This document shows, one piece after another, positions 46,250 through 60,945 of a DNA stretch of 64,000 nt; positions within the stretch are counted from its first letter, which is position 1, and each line of letters begins with the position of its first letter. The position numbers and the translations under genes were made by a program. Origin of the DNA: Aptenodytes patagonicus (lineage: Eukaryota > Chordata > Aves > Sphenisciformes > Spheniscidae); the NCBI RefSeq assembly GCF_965638725.1, contig NC_134949.1, positions 39,708,151 through 39,772,150 on the forward strand, written 5' to 3'. Under the pieces are notes generated by a model that did not search any database, had not been told where the DNA came from, and saw nothing but the letters and a program-made list of their open reading frames with translations.

Positions 46250-49200
46250 TAAATGATTTCCCTCTCCACTAGCAGAAGAAGAAATTCGATGGCGCACCTC
46301 ACAGAAGGGCTGCGGAACCACACATGGTGGCTAGGGTCAGGTTGCCCTGAAACCTCCCAGTCTCAAACCCTGTGTTCTGCATCAGCTGACCCATATCAGG
46401 AGTGTGTTGGGGGTTATTCCCCAACTGGCACTGGTGCAAGATACCAAGTTACAGAGAGACTGACTCTTCATGATTTCTTAGGGTTACTGGCAAGTTCTGT
46501 GTAGCCCCTGCTTGTTCTTGTCTAGTGTAATGTCTAGTGGATTCTGTTTTGGCGGCCAGCAGCAAAGATAAATGCTGTTAGCATCAGCCTTCTTCTCAAG
46601 TACGAGCTACTTGTGTGCCAGCACTGACAGCTCTCGCAGTGAAACTGCAAGTTGTTCTTAGTGTTGACTTGACACTAAACGTACTGTGAAAAGGTCTGTA
46701 ATCCTCTTAGAGCCTCCCTCACTAGTTGTGGCTGAAATAAAGAAACATGCCTGTTCCTCACATTTCCATATCATCACCAGGGCTTACCTCCCTTTTCCTT
46801 GTCACAGTTTCTTCCTGTAGTCTTTATTTTGTCATCAATCGGGCATTTATATAAGGGATTCCTCTTTTTCATCATCATCTAGCCAGTGTGTTGTCCAGCA
46901 AGCTCCAAGAGGATGGTTGCACCTTCTGCTGCTCCACATCCTCCTTTCAGGACTGCTTGGAGATGGATGGTGTGTTAGTCGTCTTGAGAGAAGCGTTGTG
47001 CGTCATACTGTGATGGTCAGAGCGCACTTCAAAATCAAGTAGCTCTTTTCCCACTTTTATCTTCAAATTGGAACATGTGTATACCATCTTGACCATTGTC
47101 TGTCTTCAGTGAAGATCTTTATTTCAATTAGTGTGTTGATCTAACAGCTTGCCCTGATTTTGTCACTATGAAGTTTCTGTTTTCAGAAAGTTCAACAGTA
47201 CAGAATTTCAGTAAGAAGTAGTGTACAGTTTGCTTGTGCAGCAGCTGCCCCCCAAAAATATAGAGAGTTGATGTCAGGTAAAAGTAGAGATTGCAGATGC
47301 AAAATACTTTGATCAAGAAGGTTTAATGTTGAGCAGTTCTGTTCATTTGTATGGCTGGTCATCATAGAGATGATACATCAGGAGATGTTACTAGACAGCA
47401 TATACTCTGTAAACCTAGCATCTGTTTTTTAACAGACTTCAGAAGGAGACTTTCTGATTTCTGAATAATGATTCTCTCTGCAAACTTCCCTAAACACAGC
47501 TGACAATTATCCACATGTGTGGCTATGGTTTGTGATAAACTTTCTTCAAACAGCATTATGAGTGGACAGGCAGTCCTTACAAAAGGTTTGCTATTTGACG
47601 TTCCTGCGCTATTTAATTCAAAGACTTCTGTGCTTCTTGATTACAACCCTTCATTTCTCCTTGGCATCGTGGCTTTCTTCTGTTTTACCTTTGCCGCTGC
47701 ACCGTACAGATTTTCTAAGAGTCACAAGTGTCATCTGCTACATAGACTAGAGCTACTTCTCTTTCAAACTGTCTGACGATTCTGCAACAAACAAAGCATC
47801 AGCATTTTCACTTCTGTTTCTGTTCCCGTTGTACAGTCTCATTCCTACAGTGGAACGTTTAAAGTGTTCTTGTGAAGTGCATCCATTGTCTCCTCTCCTG
47901 GGGACAAGGTTTTTTGCTTCCTTTGATGTCACTTGCTCCTAATTGTGCATTTGGGGGTATTAGAAACTGTATTTGAGGATTATTCAACATAATTCTTTTT
48001 TGCCACCCTGTAAATTCCTAACCCTTGAGTGCATTGTATCATATGGGTAGGGGGGTTTATAGTGATTACTTTCTGGTACCATGGAGGAGAGGAGAATGAT
48101 GACCCATTAACAATTTGAATGCTTTGATCTGCAACTTCAGAGTCAGACTGTTAATGTTGTTAGCCATAATTCTAGTTCTACAGTTTGAGAATTGATTTGT
48201 TTCTTTGATCTTCAGTATGCCTGACTTCCACATCTCAAGAGTTCAGGGAAAATGTATTTGTGGTGATTCGAGGTATGTGCTAATACAAGGATATAAACCT
48301 TGGGACAGAAACCTTTGGTTCTTCAACTTTCTAGATCTGTGTGAAACTGATGCATGGAAAACCAAATCTACCTATTGATACGAAGCCTTCTAGGGTCCCT
48401 GTACCTGTTTGCAATGACCTTGCCCCCTTACAATTTGAGGGTGTCAGAGATCTGACGAGATACACTCTTGCAATCTTTGGGATGAGTATGATGGAGACCC
48501 TGGACATACTCTTTATTTTGTGGTTGTATATACTGTTGTAGGCATCTTTGATGCCTCTGATTCCAGCAGTCCTCCATTCCAAAAGGAAGTGTTAATGATC
48601 TTGATGCTGAAGCTATCTTGGTATCAAGAACTGCTGCTGAGGGCTGTACAGGCACTTCTGTCTCCAAATTTGCTAACAAAACTTTGGGACTATGTGTCAT
48701 TCCCTCTTTGCAGCTGTTGATGCAGCTCCTGATTTGGCTGTCACTGTGATGATGCAACCAATGTTTTAGATGACTTTCCAGGCTGTTTGAGGTTGACAAG
48801 AAGACCCAAGCAGCTACTGTCTCGGTGCAAATTCTGTGGTCTTTGGGCTATATGAAGGTCTGTTGTGGTGGAGCACCCTGTTGTCATAGGATGGGGCATT
48901 TATCATCTTGCAAAGCAGTGTCTCCATTTTTAACGTGGGCCAGATATTCCTGGGAACACTAGCCACTGCACTCATGTGCAGGAGTATCTGGAGCAGATGT
49001 AGTGCTTGGCAGGGCAGACTTGTTGCCTTTTGCTTTAAGGGTTTGGAGACCAATTTCCAAGAAGGAGTGACTGGAGATTTATTGCTATTTATGCTGATGT
49101 TGTGAGCGTACCAATGAACTCTTTAGTAACTGAAGGTGTGTCACACATTCGGTGCATATACACACTTGTGTTCAACCTGGCTTCAGACTTCTATCTGGAA
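46250..49200. other. Unclassified block in NUP107 intron 3
   Basis: About 3 kb with more balanced base composition than the neighbouring introns and several open stretches of 60-123 codons on both strands, the longest at 48428-48799 on the minus strand. Stops interrupt every extended reading. I could not match it to a gene or a named repeat. A very old retroelement is one possibility; ordinary intron sequence is another. Confidence 0.3.
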
Positions 49201-49638
49201 TGCTGCTGCGCTTGAGGAAGAACTGAAATGACAATAGATACACTTTGTCTTTACGTTTATACATACCCTACTTGGAAAACTAGGGCTTGAGTATGCTCCA
49301 GACTTGGTTAACAGGGTGTTTGTGTAACCCTAGTGTAACTAGCTGTGTAGATTATTAAATTCCATTAACCTCCTTATTTCTAAGTGTTGTCGGGCCCAAG
49401 ACTTGTTTTTCTTTTATAATTGGCATTTGTGGGTTTGGTACAAGCCTTCTGATGGAAGGAAAATGAAGATGGACAGGCGCAAGTTACTTCTCCATCAGGT
49501 TGGTTTGTTTGTTTCTTGTGTGACCAAGCAGGATTTCATAAATACTTCAGTCTCCGTTATAAGATTTCCTTTGGAGCTCCTTGATAGAGCACAGTGGCCT
49601 TAAATACTTCTTTTCAGAAAAGGCTCTCTCTCTTTCAG

Positions 49639-49754
49639 TTACTGCACTAAATCGAAGCTCCGTGAAGCCATCAGATATGTTTGCCATCCTGGGAACAGGA
49701 GGAAAATCTCCTCTGATTCTACCAACTCCTGGACTTTTTGGCAATCTGTCAATG
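49639..49754 (+). CDS. NUP107: NUP107 coding exon 4 (residues 62-100)
   Basis: It runs from TCTTTCAG| to ATG|GTAAGA. It encodes ILGTGGKSP (78-86) and GLFGNLSM (93-100), both closely matching the human N-terminal segment. Phase 0 at its end. Confidence 0.95.
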
Positions 49755-51722
49755 GTAAGACAGTTAGAGCACCTTTTCCTCTTTTGTTCCTATGAAACTT
49801 ACAAGAAACTACAAATTTACAGTGTTTCAGTGTTTGCACCCAGGACAAACTGTGGGTGGTACAAGCTTGCTATTACTACTATTGCTGCTTGCTGCTAGTA
49901 TTATTCATTACTGTGGTGTTCTTTGAGATGATGCAGTGAGGAATAATAGAGGGGTTTAAGGACTTGCTAAACACACCATGTGTGTTAAGCTAGTCCCTAT
50001 GACATCAGCTTGTGACTACAAAAATCTTGACTTTGTTTACAAATTCTTCAAAGACAGTCGTTCTATGTCAGCAAGTTAAACCTTCAGAATTTTTCTTATT
50101 TTATCACTCTCTGGTATTAGGTTTCATTTGGATGTTAAAGTTTGGACTTCAAAGAACAAGCTCTTCTGATGACTTTTCAGATTATGTTAATTATCTTCTA
50201 CTGTAATGTCTTTGGAAAAACACTGATTAGGAAAGTTATCAGTAGGGACGTCTGAAGTATTTTATCTCTGTTTATTTTTAAATTAGCTCAAACCAAGTTA
50301 AGATGTCTTTCTGTATGTGCATTTTAATTCATTCTCCCTTCTGGTTGTTTCTATAGTTTGTTACAGCCCATTTGTTTCTTTAAATTATCAGGTTCTGGGG
50401 CCTAGTTGATCAACATGTATACAGCTCTGAGCAGTGGCACTTTTCCTCTGATTCGGAGCCTCTTGTCATTCTGTAACTAGTGTTTTGTGAGTGGAGTACG
50501 TTTTAGGTTAGTATTTAGTGCTCTGACTTGAATCCAGTTTAGATTAGCAGGGGGAAACTTGGGACTAGACAAAGGCTTTCACAGGAGGGCGATGGAAAAA
50601 GGACTTAAATTATGTCTTGTGGAAATTTACTTGCTGGTAGATAAGAACATTCATCAGCCCTTTTTGTGTTTCCCACAGAGACCTGATAACGATTTTATTG
50701 GAACTGAGTTTCTTGTTATTTTCACTCTGCAGTTGGAGTGCTATAGCATTCTTTTCTAGAGGCTAGAGGGCAATAATGGCAGAGAGAAATCAGGCAAGAG
50801 GAATACTGTGGGTAGAAACTGGGGCATAAAAGGAAGAATAACAGGTATATGTCCACAGTTTTTGGATATGCTTAAGAGACTGCTACAGCAACGTCATCTG
50901 TTTCCCTGTTTATACTTGTTTGGGTAGTTTGACCATTTTAGGAGTCTGGAAAAAGAATCAACCAGTGGCACATCTCTAGGTCTTTGTATAGCATTAATTG
51001 CTGCTGAGAAAGCAATTGCTGTCATGGAAACAGCTATAGGAAGCTGTCCTGTCAGTGCAGTATATGTACAGTCTATCTTCTGTTTTGGCCATTTTGCTGC
51101 TCTGATGTCAGATATGTAATCAAATACATCCCCTGAAATACCCCCCAAAAAGTATAGATATGTCTTTATTTCCCCCTTTAATATTCTGATACTTGCTATT
51201 ATTTTAAACATGTATTGCTTCATTCGATCAAATGGTTTTGAGCAATTCACCAAGAAGGTTGAAAGACTGTGGTAAATGGTTCTAATTCAAATTTTAGCTA
51301 TTTTGCTTAACTTCTCACAGCTGCTTTACAACTTAGTCAATGTTATTCTGTCATTTTTTACTTTGAACGACAAAACACTAAGTAAACATTTAGCGTAATA
51401 GAATATGAAAGTTTAGAGTGATTTATTTGTTTTAAGATGAAAAGTGATACATGGTGTTTTAAAGTAGGTCTTATATTAGCTTCTACTTTAGTTATTTCCT
51501 GAAAAAAACATTGAGAATTTCCTTTTTTCTAGATTAGAATTTATCTCTTCAGAGCTGTTTGTTAAAGGCATAGTTGTACCTTATCTAAAGGCAGTTATTT
51601 CACTATTAATTTTTAGAATTGCTCTGTTTATACCATTTATATAGAATGAAAAAACTTGGAGCTAGGCTTATAATAGTCTGAGATTGCTGTTTATTTTCCT
51701 TTTGTTCTTTTTATGCTTTTAG
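49755..51722 (+). other. NUP107: NUP107 intron 4
   Basis: Intron of about 2.0 kb with donor GTAAGA and acceptor TGCTTTTAG. An open minus-strand frame of 119 codons at 50894-51253 has no recognisable content. Nothing else seen. Confidence 0.75.
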
Positions 51723-51858
51723 TTGGATGAAAGTAGCTGGACAATGGCACTCTCACCTCAGCAGACAGGAATGTTTGTAAATCTAGACATGTCTAATATG
51801 ACAGAAGATGTCACTATGAGTGCTGTATTGTTGCGTGAGGATGATCCTGGGGAAGCTG
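51723..51858 (+). CDS. NUP107: NUP107 coding exon 5 (residues 101-145)
   Basis: It runs from CTTTTAG| to GCTG|GTGAGA, ending in phase 1. It encodes the segment ending [10 protein letters not shown], which matches human [10 protein letters not shown] and marks the approach to the helical domain. Confidence 0.95.
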
Positions 51859-52387
51859 GTGAGACAACCTGAAGTTTTCACAATAATTGACCACATTTTT
51901 TATTTATGGGATATAAATATATATGTTCTTTTTTCTGTATTATTTTGCTGAGATATATCTTTGTCAAAAACAGCCTAGTTTAAAAAGTTCAGAAAGCTAT
52001 CTCTTCCAGTTATTGGAGTTTTGAGAGTTTGTCTTCTGTGGAACCTGATGGCACAGATGGGATGCTCTGGTGATGTAAGACAGAAACTGGATTAGTTTTG
52101 TGGAGATACGCAAATGAGTTTGTTGTTAAAACTTTCTCAGATGACATGTTTACAGCAGAAGTTTTATAATTATTTGACTTACCTTGTAGCTTCTGTGTAT
52201 CTTACTGTCTTACCTGGTAAGTTCTTCCCACTTTATGGGATATAAATAGTTCATATCATCATTGTCCTCATTTAGATTTATGGAAGACAAGGTGCCTTGT
52301 CATCAGAAGGATTTTTTTGTAGCGTGTTGAGGTTTTTTTTACCAAGTTGTGTCTGACTAATATGACCGTTTCTTAAATCTGTTCTAG
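51859..52387 (+). other. NUP107: NUP107 intron 5
   Basis: Intron of 529 bp with donor GTGAGA and acceptor TGTTCTAG. AT-rich, nothing else recognised. Confidence 0.8.
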
Positions 52388-52491
52388 CTACTATGAGCAT
52401 GTACTCAGATTTTCTGCATTCCTTCCTGAAGCATACATCAACTACCATTTTCGATCTTGTGGATGAGTATGAAGGTATTTGTAATAGTCAG
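52388..52491 (+). CDS. NUP107: NUP107 coding exon 6 (residues 146-180)
   Basis: It runs from GTTCTAG| to CAG|GTAAGT. It encodes [13 protein letters not shown] and IFDLVDEYE, the first clear helices of the solenoid. Confidence 0.95.
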
Positions 52492-54123
52492 GTAAGTAGT
52501 TTGCTTGGGGTTTTACTTACTTTCTTTTACAGTCCCTTCCCTAAGTAGTATTGCTATTTTTCTTTAAGCTGAGAAGTCACAGTGCTTAACATAGATAATT
52601 TAAATCTTCCAGCTGGTTGCAGTCTTATGAGTCACTGACCACTAGCATTGAATAGCATCTCTCTTTCTTCATACACTACTTTGGCACAGGAATACCCATT
52701 GTGTAGCTTGCTGAATACTAAAAATGTCATCTGGCTGCCATTCCACTGCAAGTGTCAAGTGACAATAAACATGAGCAGATGTATGGATTTTTTGTTAATT
52801 ATAATAAGCTGGATTAAAAACTACTTATTTCTCTCGAGTATAAATAAATAAAATCATTGTATTATGTTTTAAGAGTTTTCTGCTACATTACTAACAAGCT
52901 GGCAGTAGAGGGTTCAACTTTAGATTTAAGGTGTCTCTGCTTTTAGACACAGTTTTTTATATGATTGGCTGTTGACTGACAGTTCAGGATCAGCAGGGAT
53001 TAACAGTTTGAAAGGAAGAAATTATGATGCTTCTGTCAATAAGCGTGGATCACAACAGAGGGAGGTGGGCAGATAATTTTTTTTAAGAGACTTCATACCT
53101 GTGTCTATGTTAAGCAAATGCGTTCTTGGTAGAAGGTTGCTAGCCCTGTTTTGTGCAAATTTGTTGTTGGGGCTGTGCTGGAGAACGCTGAGATCTTTAA
53201 TGAGGCGTGTACCACAATTGTGTTCCTAAGTGGGAAGCAGACAAGAGAAGGAAAATAAATGTGAACTTCATTATTTTGTGAGATGGTGGAACTTCCAAGG
53301 TCTCTTCCATTCCTCCTGTTTGAGAAAATGGATACCATCTACAAGGTCATGGAATATAGAGTGGTTGGTTTAAGCCACCTGGAACTGTGGGGAGTTGATT
53401 GTATGCTGCCAAGGACCTACAAAAGCAGAGTGAAGGATTCTTCCAAATCTGTTGCTCACCTCCCACTTGAAAACTTGTGAATATATTGATACCTGACAAA
53501 TTGGGTACTCCTAAAATGTAAGAGTTTGGGGCCAGTCTTAGAAGTAGTAGGAGCTCTGGAACTAGCTACTGATGGAGAAGACTTTATTGTCTAAGTTTTG
53601 GAAAAGATAATATAATTTCTTTTTGGTAATACTGTAAATTATGTGGTAACCAACAGTTTGGGTTTCCTCATTTACCAGAGCTAGAAAGGAAAGGGTATCT
53701 TTCAGGCAGTGATAAATACTGTCACAAATACCAGTAGGGCTGACTTTGTTGTATTGATATATATGGAAACAAAGTTGAGGGTTTTGGTGGTTTGTTTGGG
53801 TTTTTTTTCAGTGGTTGCCTTCTCTCCCTCCCAGTCTTTTGGTGCTTTTTAATTGATCGACATAAGCTGGTTCTATCCTGGCTTTGTACAGTGCCTTGCA
53901 AAACAGAGCTACTCTCTTGGTTATGCCATCTACGCTGTGTTAATATTATTTTTACTAACAATTAAGGGAATTTATGGTGTAGAGTATCATCTACCTATTT
54001 TGATGAGATGGTAGTCAAACTTCGTTGTTGAGAGCATTCAGGATAATGAAAAGATTGCTGTAATGGCTTAGAAAAAATACAATGATGGGCAATATTAACT
54101 ATGTATAAATTTATTTACCTCAG
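52492..54123 (+). other. NUP107: NUP107 intron 6
   Basis: Intron of about 1.6 kb with donor GTAAGT and acceptor TTACCTCAG. Nothing else recognised. Confidence 0.75.
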
Positions 54124-54251
54124 GTGAATATACTAGGGAAAATAGTTTATCGGGCAACTCCTGGACAGCAAAAGTTTTCAAAAACTGCCAGTGTCTTGTG
54201 GCTTCTTAAGCAGGAGATGGTAACTTGGAGACTGTTGTCCTCGCTTTATAG
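54124..54251 (+). CDS. NUP107: NUP107 coding exon 7 (residues 181-222)
   Basis: It runs from ACCTCAG| to ATAG|GTAAAT, ending in phase 2. It encodes [14 protein letters not shown] and the helix [14 protein letters not shown], both strongly matching human Nup107. Confidence 0.95.
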
Positions 54252-54566
54252 GTAAATCCTTTGAAAAGCACATTATGTTTTTGCACTGCGATTTCTTGGA
54301 TATATTTTTTGAGTTTATAAATATGGATTGAAGCAATTAAGTACCTATTAACAATCTGTTTATGGGACTAGGTGCTGATATATATGTCTATTATCTATTT
54401 ACAGAAATGAAAGTTATAAATGGACCTATTCTTTCTACTTTTGCAACTCCTAGTATTTTTTTAAAATAACATTTTTATAAAGGTATTTTTAAGTGCTTTC
54501 ACTTATGCATTCTGCTGAATTTTCTCAGCTTTATTTTAATCATTAGGATTTTGCATTTATTTCTAG
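54252..54566 (+). other. NUP107: NUP107 intron 7
   Basis: Short intron of 315 bp with donor GTAAAT and acceptor TTTCTAG. Nothing else recognised. Confidence 0.85.
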
Positions 54567-54615
54567 AGACAGGATACAGTCTGCACTGGAAGATGAAACT
54601 GCATTTGATATCACA
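54567..54615 (+). CDS. NUP107: NUP107 coding exon 8 (residues 223-239)
   Basis: A 49-base exon from TTTCTAG| to ACA|GTAAGC. It encodes RDRIQSALEDETAFDIT with its first codon split across the junction. Confidence 0.93.
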
Positions 54616-55829
54616 GTAAGCTTGGACTTTTGGGTTTTTTTAAGCGATATAATGAGCTAAATATAAGCTAAATGCTTGTATTGTATTTTTACAATCTCAG
54701 TATTGCAGCCACTCAAAATTGAAAGGTGAAAGAATGTAAACAAAAATGAGACTTACTTGATTTTTATCAAGACAAATACTAAATTTTCATATATTGTGAA
54801 AAGTGAATTTAAATATTCAGTTCTAAATAGAAAATGCTATTGTAAAAATATTATAAACTATACTTTATGTCTTATTTCCTTTAGTATTCCACATACACTT
54901 GGAAAATCCACTAGAAATAACTTTATTTCTTTTAAAAAGTTGCATCAGTAGGGGTAATGTTCCCGTAGGTCAGAGATAATTTTGCTTTGCCTAAAAGAAG
55001 AACATGTGGTCTCAAGCTGTCTAGCCTTTGCAATCCTAATTCCAATTTATCTCAAGAGAAATCCAAATTTTTTAGCATTCTTGTTTCAGCTGTAGTCTTC
55101 TTGTCTGTGTCTTGTTCCAGCCTTTTCTGCCAGAATACAGAATCATAGAATAGATTGCTTAGGAAGACAAAACAATAAGCAGTGTGACTCTGCCTTTGTA
55201 AAATTTATGATCGCAGTTGCTTTTTTCTCAGTCATAAAATAGCTTCCTCTAGGATTCCCACTGCTAAGTTGTCACTATTAAATTAAACACTATTGTGCCA
55301 AAAAACAATCTCCTTCTACTTGTGTTTTTTAGGAAAATGCATCTTCTGTTCTCTTTTTGTTGCAAGTCTAATGAAAGCTAAATTAATGCAGGAGAGCAGA
55401 TAAAGATCAGGGTTCTGGGGTTGGGCTTTTTTGTTTGTTTGGGATTTTTTCCCACTTGTTCATGTTAAGTGTGCATATGGTCTTGGAAAATGTCATCTTT
55501 TTTATGTATAGAGTAATAAATGGGATTTAGGATAATATGAGTGCAGTCAGTGGAATCAATGGATCTACTATGTAGCATCTTTCTCTGGTCATACATTTGT
55601 GAATTATATTCTGAATCTCATTTTTACAGTTTGTAGTGTAACTGGATGTAAACAATCATCCAAATAAAACAAATGTATAATGTCATCTGTTTTTAAAAAA
55701 GGGGTTGGGGAGAGGTAGCATACTGAACTTGTAGTAAGTCTATGAGTTGGTATGTCTTCAGTTTGGTATTTGTGGTTTTGTGGCAAGTTTTCTTTTCCAT
55801 GAAGTAATAATCAGCTTTTTCTTAAATAG
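54616..55829 (+). other. NUP107: NUP107 intron 8
   Basis: Intron of about 1.2 kb with donor GTAAGC and acceptor CTTAAATAG. A short ACAGAATCATAGAATAG stretch near 55132-55166 looks like the reverse complement of a CR1 tail, but no CR1 body adjoins it. Confidence 0.7.
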
Positions 55830-55901
55830 GTTTTAACTGCTAGTGAAAAGACAAATGTAGACAACTTGTTTCAGAAAGATTCACTTGTTCGACAAAGCCA
55901 G
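55830..55901 (+). CDS. NUP107: NUP107 coding exon 9 (residues 240-263)
   Basis: It runs from TAAATAG| to CAG|GTATGA. It encodes a helix pair ending LFQKDSLVRQSQ, matching human LFQRDSLVRQSQ. Phase 0 at both ends. Confidence 0.94.
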
Positions 55902-57469
<1,568 letters not shown>

Positions 57470-57548
57470 GGAGAACACACTACATATCCTGAAGCAGCGA
57501 CAGTTAAGTACATACATTGGAAGTTCTCGAGCTCTGGTAACAGAGTTG
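57470..57548 (+). CDS. NUP107: NUP107 coding exon 11 (residues 293-319)
   Basis: It runs from GTTTTCAG| to TTG|GTAAGT. It encodes WENTLHILKQRQL and the segment ending ALVTEL. Phase 0 at its end. Confidence 0.95.
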
Positions 57549-58547
57549 GTAAGTATTATTTAAAAATAAGGTTTGGTTTCAAAATGGGTTAGAGAGAGCA
57601 TATATGCTATTTTCACAGCCTTCCACCAATTTTCAGATAGTTGTACTATCCAAAAGTAGTTGTACTATCTAAAAATTGCAAACATTTAAGTTGGAAAAGA
57701 TGAAAATTAATACAGAAATTGTGAGACAGGACACCTCTGGAGTTCCTTTTGGGATATGTGGACTTCTGTTTTCTTTCAGCAATCGCTTCCACACCCCCAC
57801 CTCACCCCCCATCACAAGTACCTGTGGTCTGTTTGGTGAAGTAAATGGCTTTATTAGTACTGTTTATGTCTGAAACAAACTCATGTTCCTAACCAGAAAA
57901 GCTTATAAAACTGTTTGGAAGCCCTTGCAGATAAGGGTGTGCTGTCTTTATACAGTAATTAGTACAACGAAAGCAAGTCCTGATGGGATTCCTTGAGAGC
58001 TCCTACAGTAAAAGCTAATAGGAGGGAAGTCAAGAAGAGAAATGACTGTCCAGTAGAAGGAGGTAATGAACTCCCTCAGTGACAGCAAAGCAGTCGTAGA
58101 AGATTAATTCAATTGGGGAGTGATCTGAGGTATTGATTAGCTTGAGAAAATCTGTTTGGATTAAATAGAAGCAAGCACAGCTGTTGGGAAAAGCCTTTTC
58201 CGTTAGAAGGTGGAGGAGGAGAAACAGTCTGGTAGGTAGAGAGGCAGAAGGGGAGAGGATGTTTGAAGGTGAGAAGAGCTGGAAGATGAGAAGTTTGGGG
58301 CAAAAAAACAGGGTGGTGGAGTAAATAAAGAAATTGCAATGACTCCTTCTGATAAGAACGGTGACAGAAGAGGAATAGAAGAAATGAGAGAGGAAAGATG
58401 GCGAAGTATCATGCTAGATATTATGTGGGTTGTACAGATTGTTGTGCCAATGTGAAAAAGTGACTCCAAATTATAAAACAGGGCAGGAAATCATTGAAAG
58501 AGACAGAGAGGCATTGTGTGGATGGATGGTGACTTTCTTTCTTGCAG
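57549..58547 (+). other. NUP107: NUP107 intron 11
   Basis: Intron of 999 bp with donor GTAAGT and acceptor TTCTTGCAG. Its latter half is purine-rich on the plus strand, which explains the minus-strand Ser/Pro-rich open frames there. Nothing else recognised. Confidence 0.75.
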
Positions 58548-58661
58548 GATCCAGATGCTCCTATAAGACAGAAACTGCCACTTGATGATCTGGATCGAGA
58601 AGATGATGCAAGGTTATTGAAGTATCTCTTCACTCTCATCAGAGCAGGAATGACAGATGAG
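58548..58661 (+). CDS. NUP107: NUP107 coding exon 12 (residues 320-357)
   Basis: It runs from CTTGCAG| to GAG|GTAAGC. It encodes [19 protein letters not shown] and [13 protein letters not shown], near-identical to the human protein as I recall it. Confidence 0.96.
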
Positions 58662-60854
58662 GTAAGCTGCAGAAAATTATAGTATCTTCTTGGTTAACTA
58701 GTTTATCTTATTTTAAATCTATATTTAAATCTATGTTAAAGCTGATGAAAAGCTGTGGACTAAAGTGTCTTTAAATTTGGCTTGTAGTGATTTAATTTCC
58801 AATTTATTATCAATACTGACAGTGATGGACTGCTAAATTATTATTTTAATGAAATCTTGCATTTAGTTAAGTAATTTTGGGTGTGGAATAGATGTTATGA
58901 AAAAAACATTGTATCTTTAGGTTTTTTGGTTGTTTGACAATAATTTTTTACTGTAGTGGCTTGATATTAGATACTGCCAGACAAACACACAGAATATTTC
59001 CAAGAACTTCCTAATTGCATCTCTGATAATCAGTGGATTATCATACAGGCTTCCTTCTAGATATATTAGAGTGGAACTCACTTGCAATTTTAACTAGAGA
59101 GAGAGGTTTGAGGTATGCTTTCCTTAGAAATAACATGAAATTAAGCAAACTTTACTTGCTCTGCTCCTCTAACGTTCCCTTGAGTATATGATCTGAGTGG
59201 ACTTGAGGGAAAGAGTCAGGGCTATTTTTTTTTACCTTGTACAAACCACTGCAAAGTGGCACATTTGGAGATGTGTGCCAGGACTGAGAACTGGGGGCCA
59301 GTGCACAAGCTCCATAGGCTAGTACTGCCATCGGAAGAAATTTGGTTATTTACACTGGTTACTCTCATTAGTTAAAATAACTTTTTCTTGCTTCCTACCT
59401 TTAGTTTTCTTACCTTTATTTTTCAGCAAGGTCTTCAGCAGTGAAAACTCTGCTAGACTTTATCTAAGTATTCTAGAAAGCACATTATTATTCTCCATTA
59501 ACTCTTTCACTGTAAGTCTGCTTGTTCCCCTACCTTAGAGAGAATATATGATGTATATACTTTGCATTAATCTTTAGCTGAGTAACATCCAGGCAATTTC
59601 GGTCCTAAAGCTGTTCTGAATAACGATTCCCAGTTGAGAAGTGGCTTTCATAATTTAATCATGTAAATACTTCTGTTGTGGTGTTGTCTAAAGGCCTCAG
59701 CTGGAAACTGATGCCCTTATACTAGGCTTTATGTATGTATAATGATATTTGAGTAAGGACGAGGGGGACACGACTTGAGATTCTTGTGCCCAAGACCTTA
59801 GACTTAGGAATATGGTTACTTGCTAGTATTCTGTTCCACTGTGGTGCACATCTATTCATTTTCTGATAGTATGGGCACATGAGCATGTTGCTGCAGGGCA
59901 ATATGAATATGAATTTGTAGCATCAGTTGTTCTGCAGTCGCTGTTATGTCCCTACTGTCTGATAAGCATGAAGTGGGTTATTCACTACTGAAAGAGTAAG
60001 TTAAAATACTTAGAATTTACTCTGAATTAAGAATGAACCTGTCTTCATTTACCGTACAATAGGTAATACACAGCAGGTAAGCTAGAACAACTTGCCTGTC
60101 TGTTCTTTAAATTTACTGTTTGTCACCATTCCCAAAATGGTTGAATGTCTGCAGCCTTCCAGTGTGAAAAGAACAGAATTTGGCTAAACAAACCAAGACT
60201 GCATATTGCAATTTCTCTCACTGTTCATACTGTTTTGTCAGTCCTGGAACAGTACCAGTCAGACTAATTAGATAATCTGTCGCTGACTTTTTTTTTTTTT
60301 AGTGGTGTAGGATTGGAAGAATTGTAGGCAATCTTCTTTTTGTACAGCTTCTGTTCTACTTTCCATGCTATTCAGAATAGCTTTGAATTAAACCTGTTTG
60401 TGCTAGTGTATAGACTACTGAATATCATTATGGGAAAGGTGGGATTGCTGTTTTTACAAGTGCATGAGGGGTTTGGAAGGCTAAGTCAACTGGAAAAGTA
60501 GATGACTGTGAAGAGATGGATTATACATCTAAGCAACAAGACGACACCTTAAACTAAACATATCAGAAGGATGCGTAACAGCTGTTAAAGCTAGCAAAGA
60601 TGAGACTGTAGCATATTTCTCACATTGCTATAACTGACTGAAAAACGAAAATGTTTAAGTGAAAAAAACACTGACATTTTATTTACTTTGAAATCTTTCG
60701 GTTGTTTTGAGTTTAAGGTTCTTTGTGCTTATTTTTTTGCATAGTAGAATCTCTACACAAATTAACTATTTTAATAATGTTCACATTTTTAAAGGAGAAG
60801 CTAGTGGTTTTCCTATCTTGAAGCCTGTTGCTGAGAAAATCCATTCTTTTTCAG
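58662..60854 (+). other. NUP107: NUP107 intron 12
   Basis: Intron of about 2.2 kb with donor GTAAGC and acceptor TTTTTCAG. A T12-type run lies near 60289. Nothing else recognised. Confidence 0.75.
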
Positions 60855-60945
60855 GCACAGCGCTTATGCAAACGATGTGGTCAGGCCTGGAGAGCTGCAA
60901 CTTTGGAAGGATGGAAATTGTATCATGATCCTAACATAAATGGAG
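60855..60945 (+). CDS. NUP107: NUP107 coding exon 13 (residues 358-387)
   Basis: It runs from TTTTCAG| to GGAG|GTATCT, ending in phase 1. It encodes [20 protein letters not shown], a hallmark of the family, followed by [10 protein letters not shown]. Confidence 0.96.

Larger units (their letters stand above)
45291..49638 (+). other. NUP107: NUP107 intron 3
   Basis: Intron of about 4.35 kb with donor GTAAGA and acceptor CTCTTTCAG. It contains a CR1 fragment (45369-45848). The following 46250-49200 has somewhat richer composition and long but broken open stretches that I could not classify. Confidence 0.75.

Noticed and set aside
48428-48799. A 123-codon minus-strand frame as a gene
   Set aside because: No recognisable domain and stops on both sides; kept only as part of the unexplained block.
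55132-55166. ACAGAATCATAGAATAG as a reversed CR1 tail
   Set aside because: The tail motif is suggestive, but the sequence after it does not continue into a convincing CR1 3' region.
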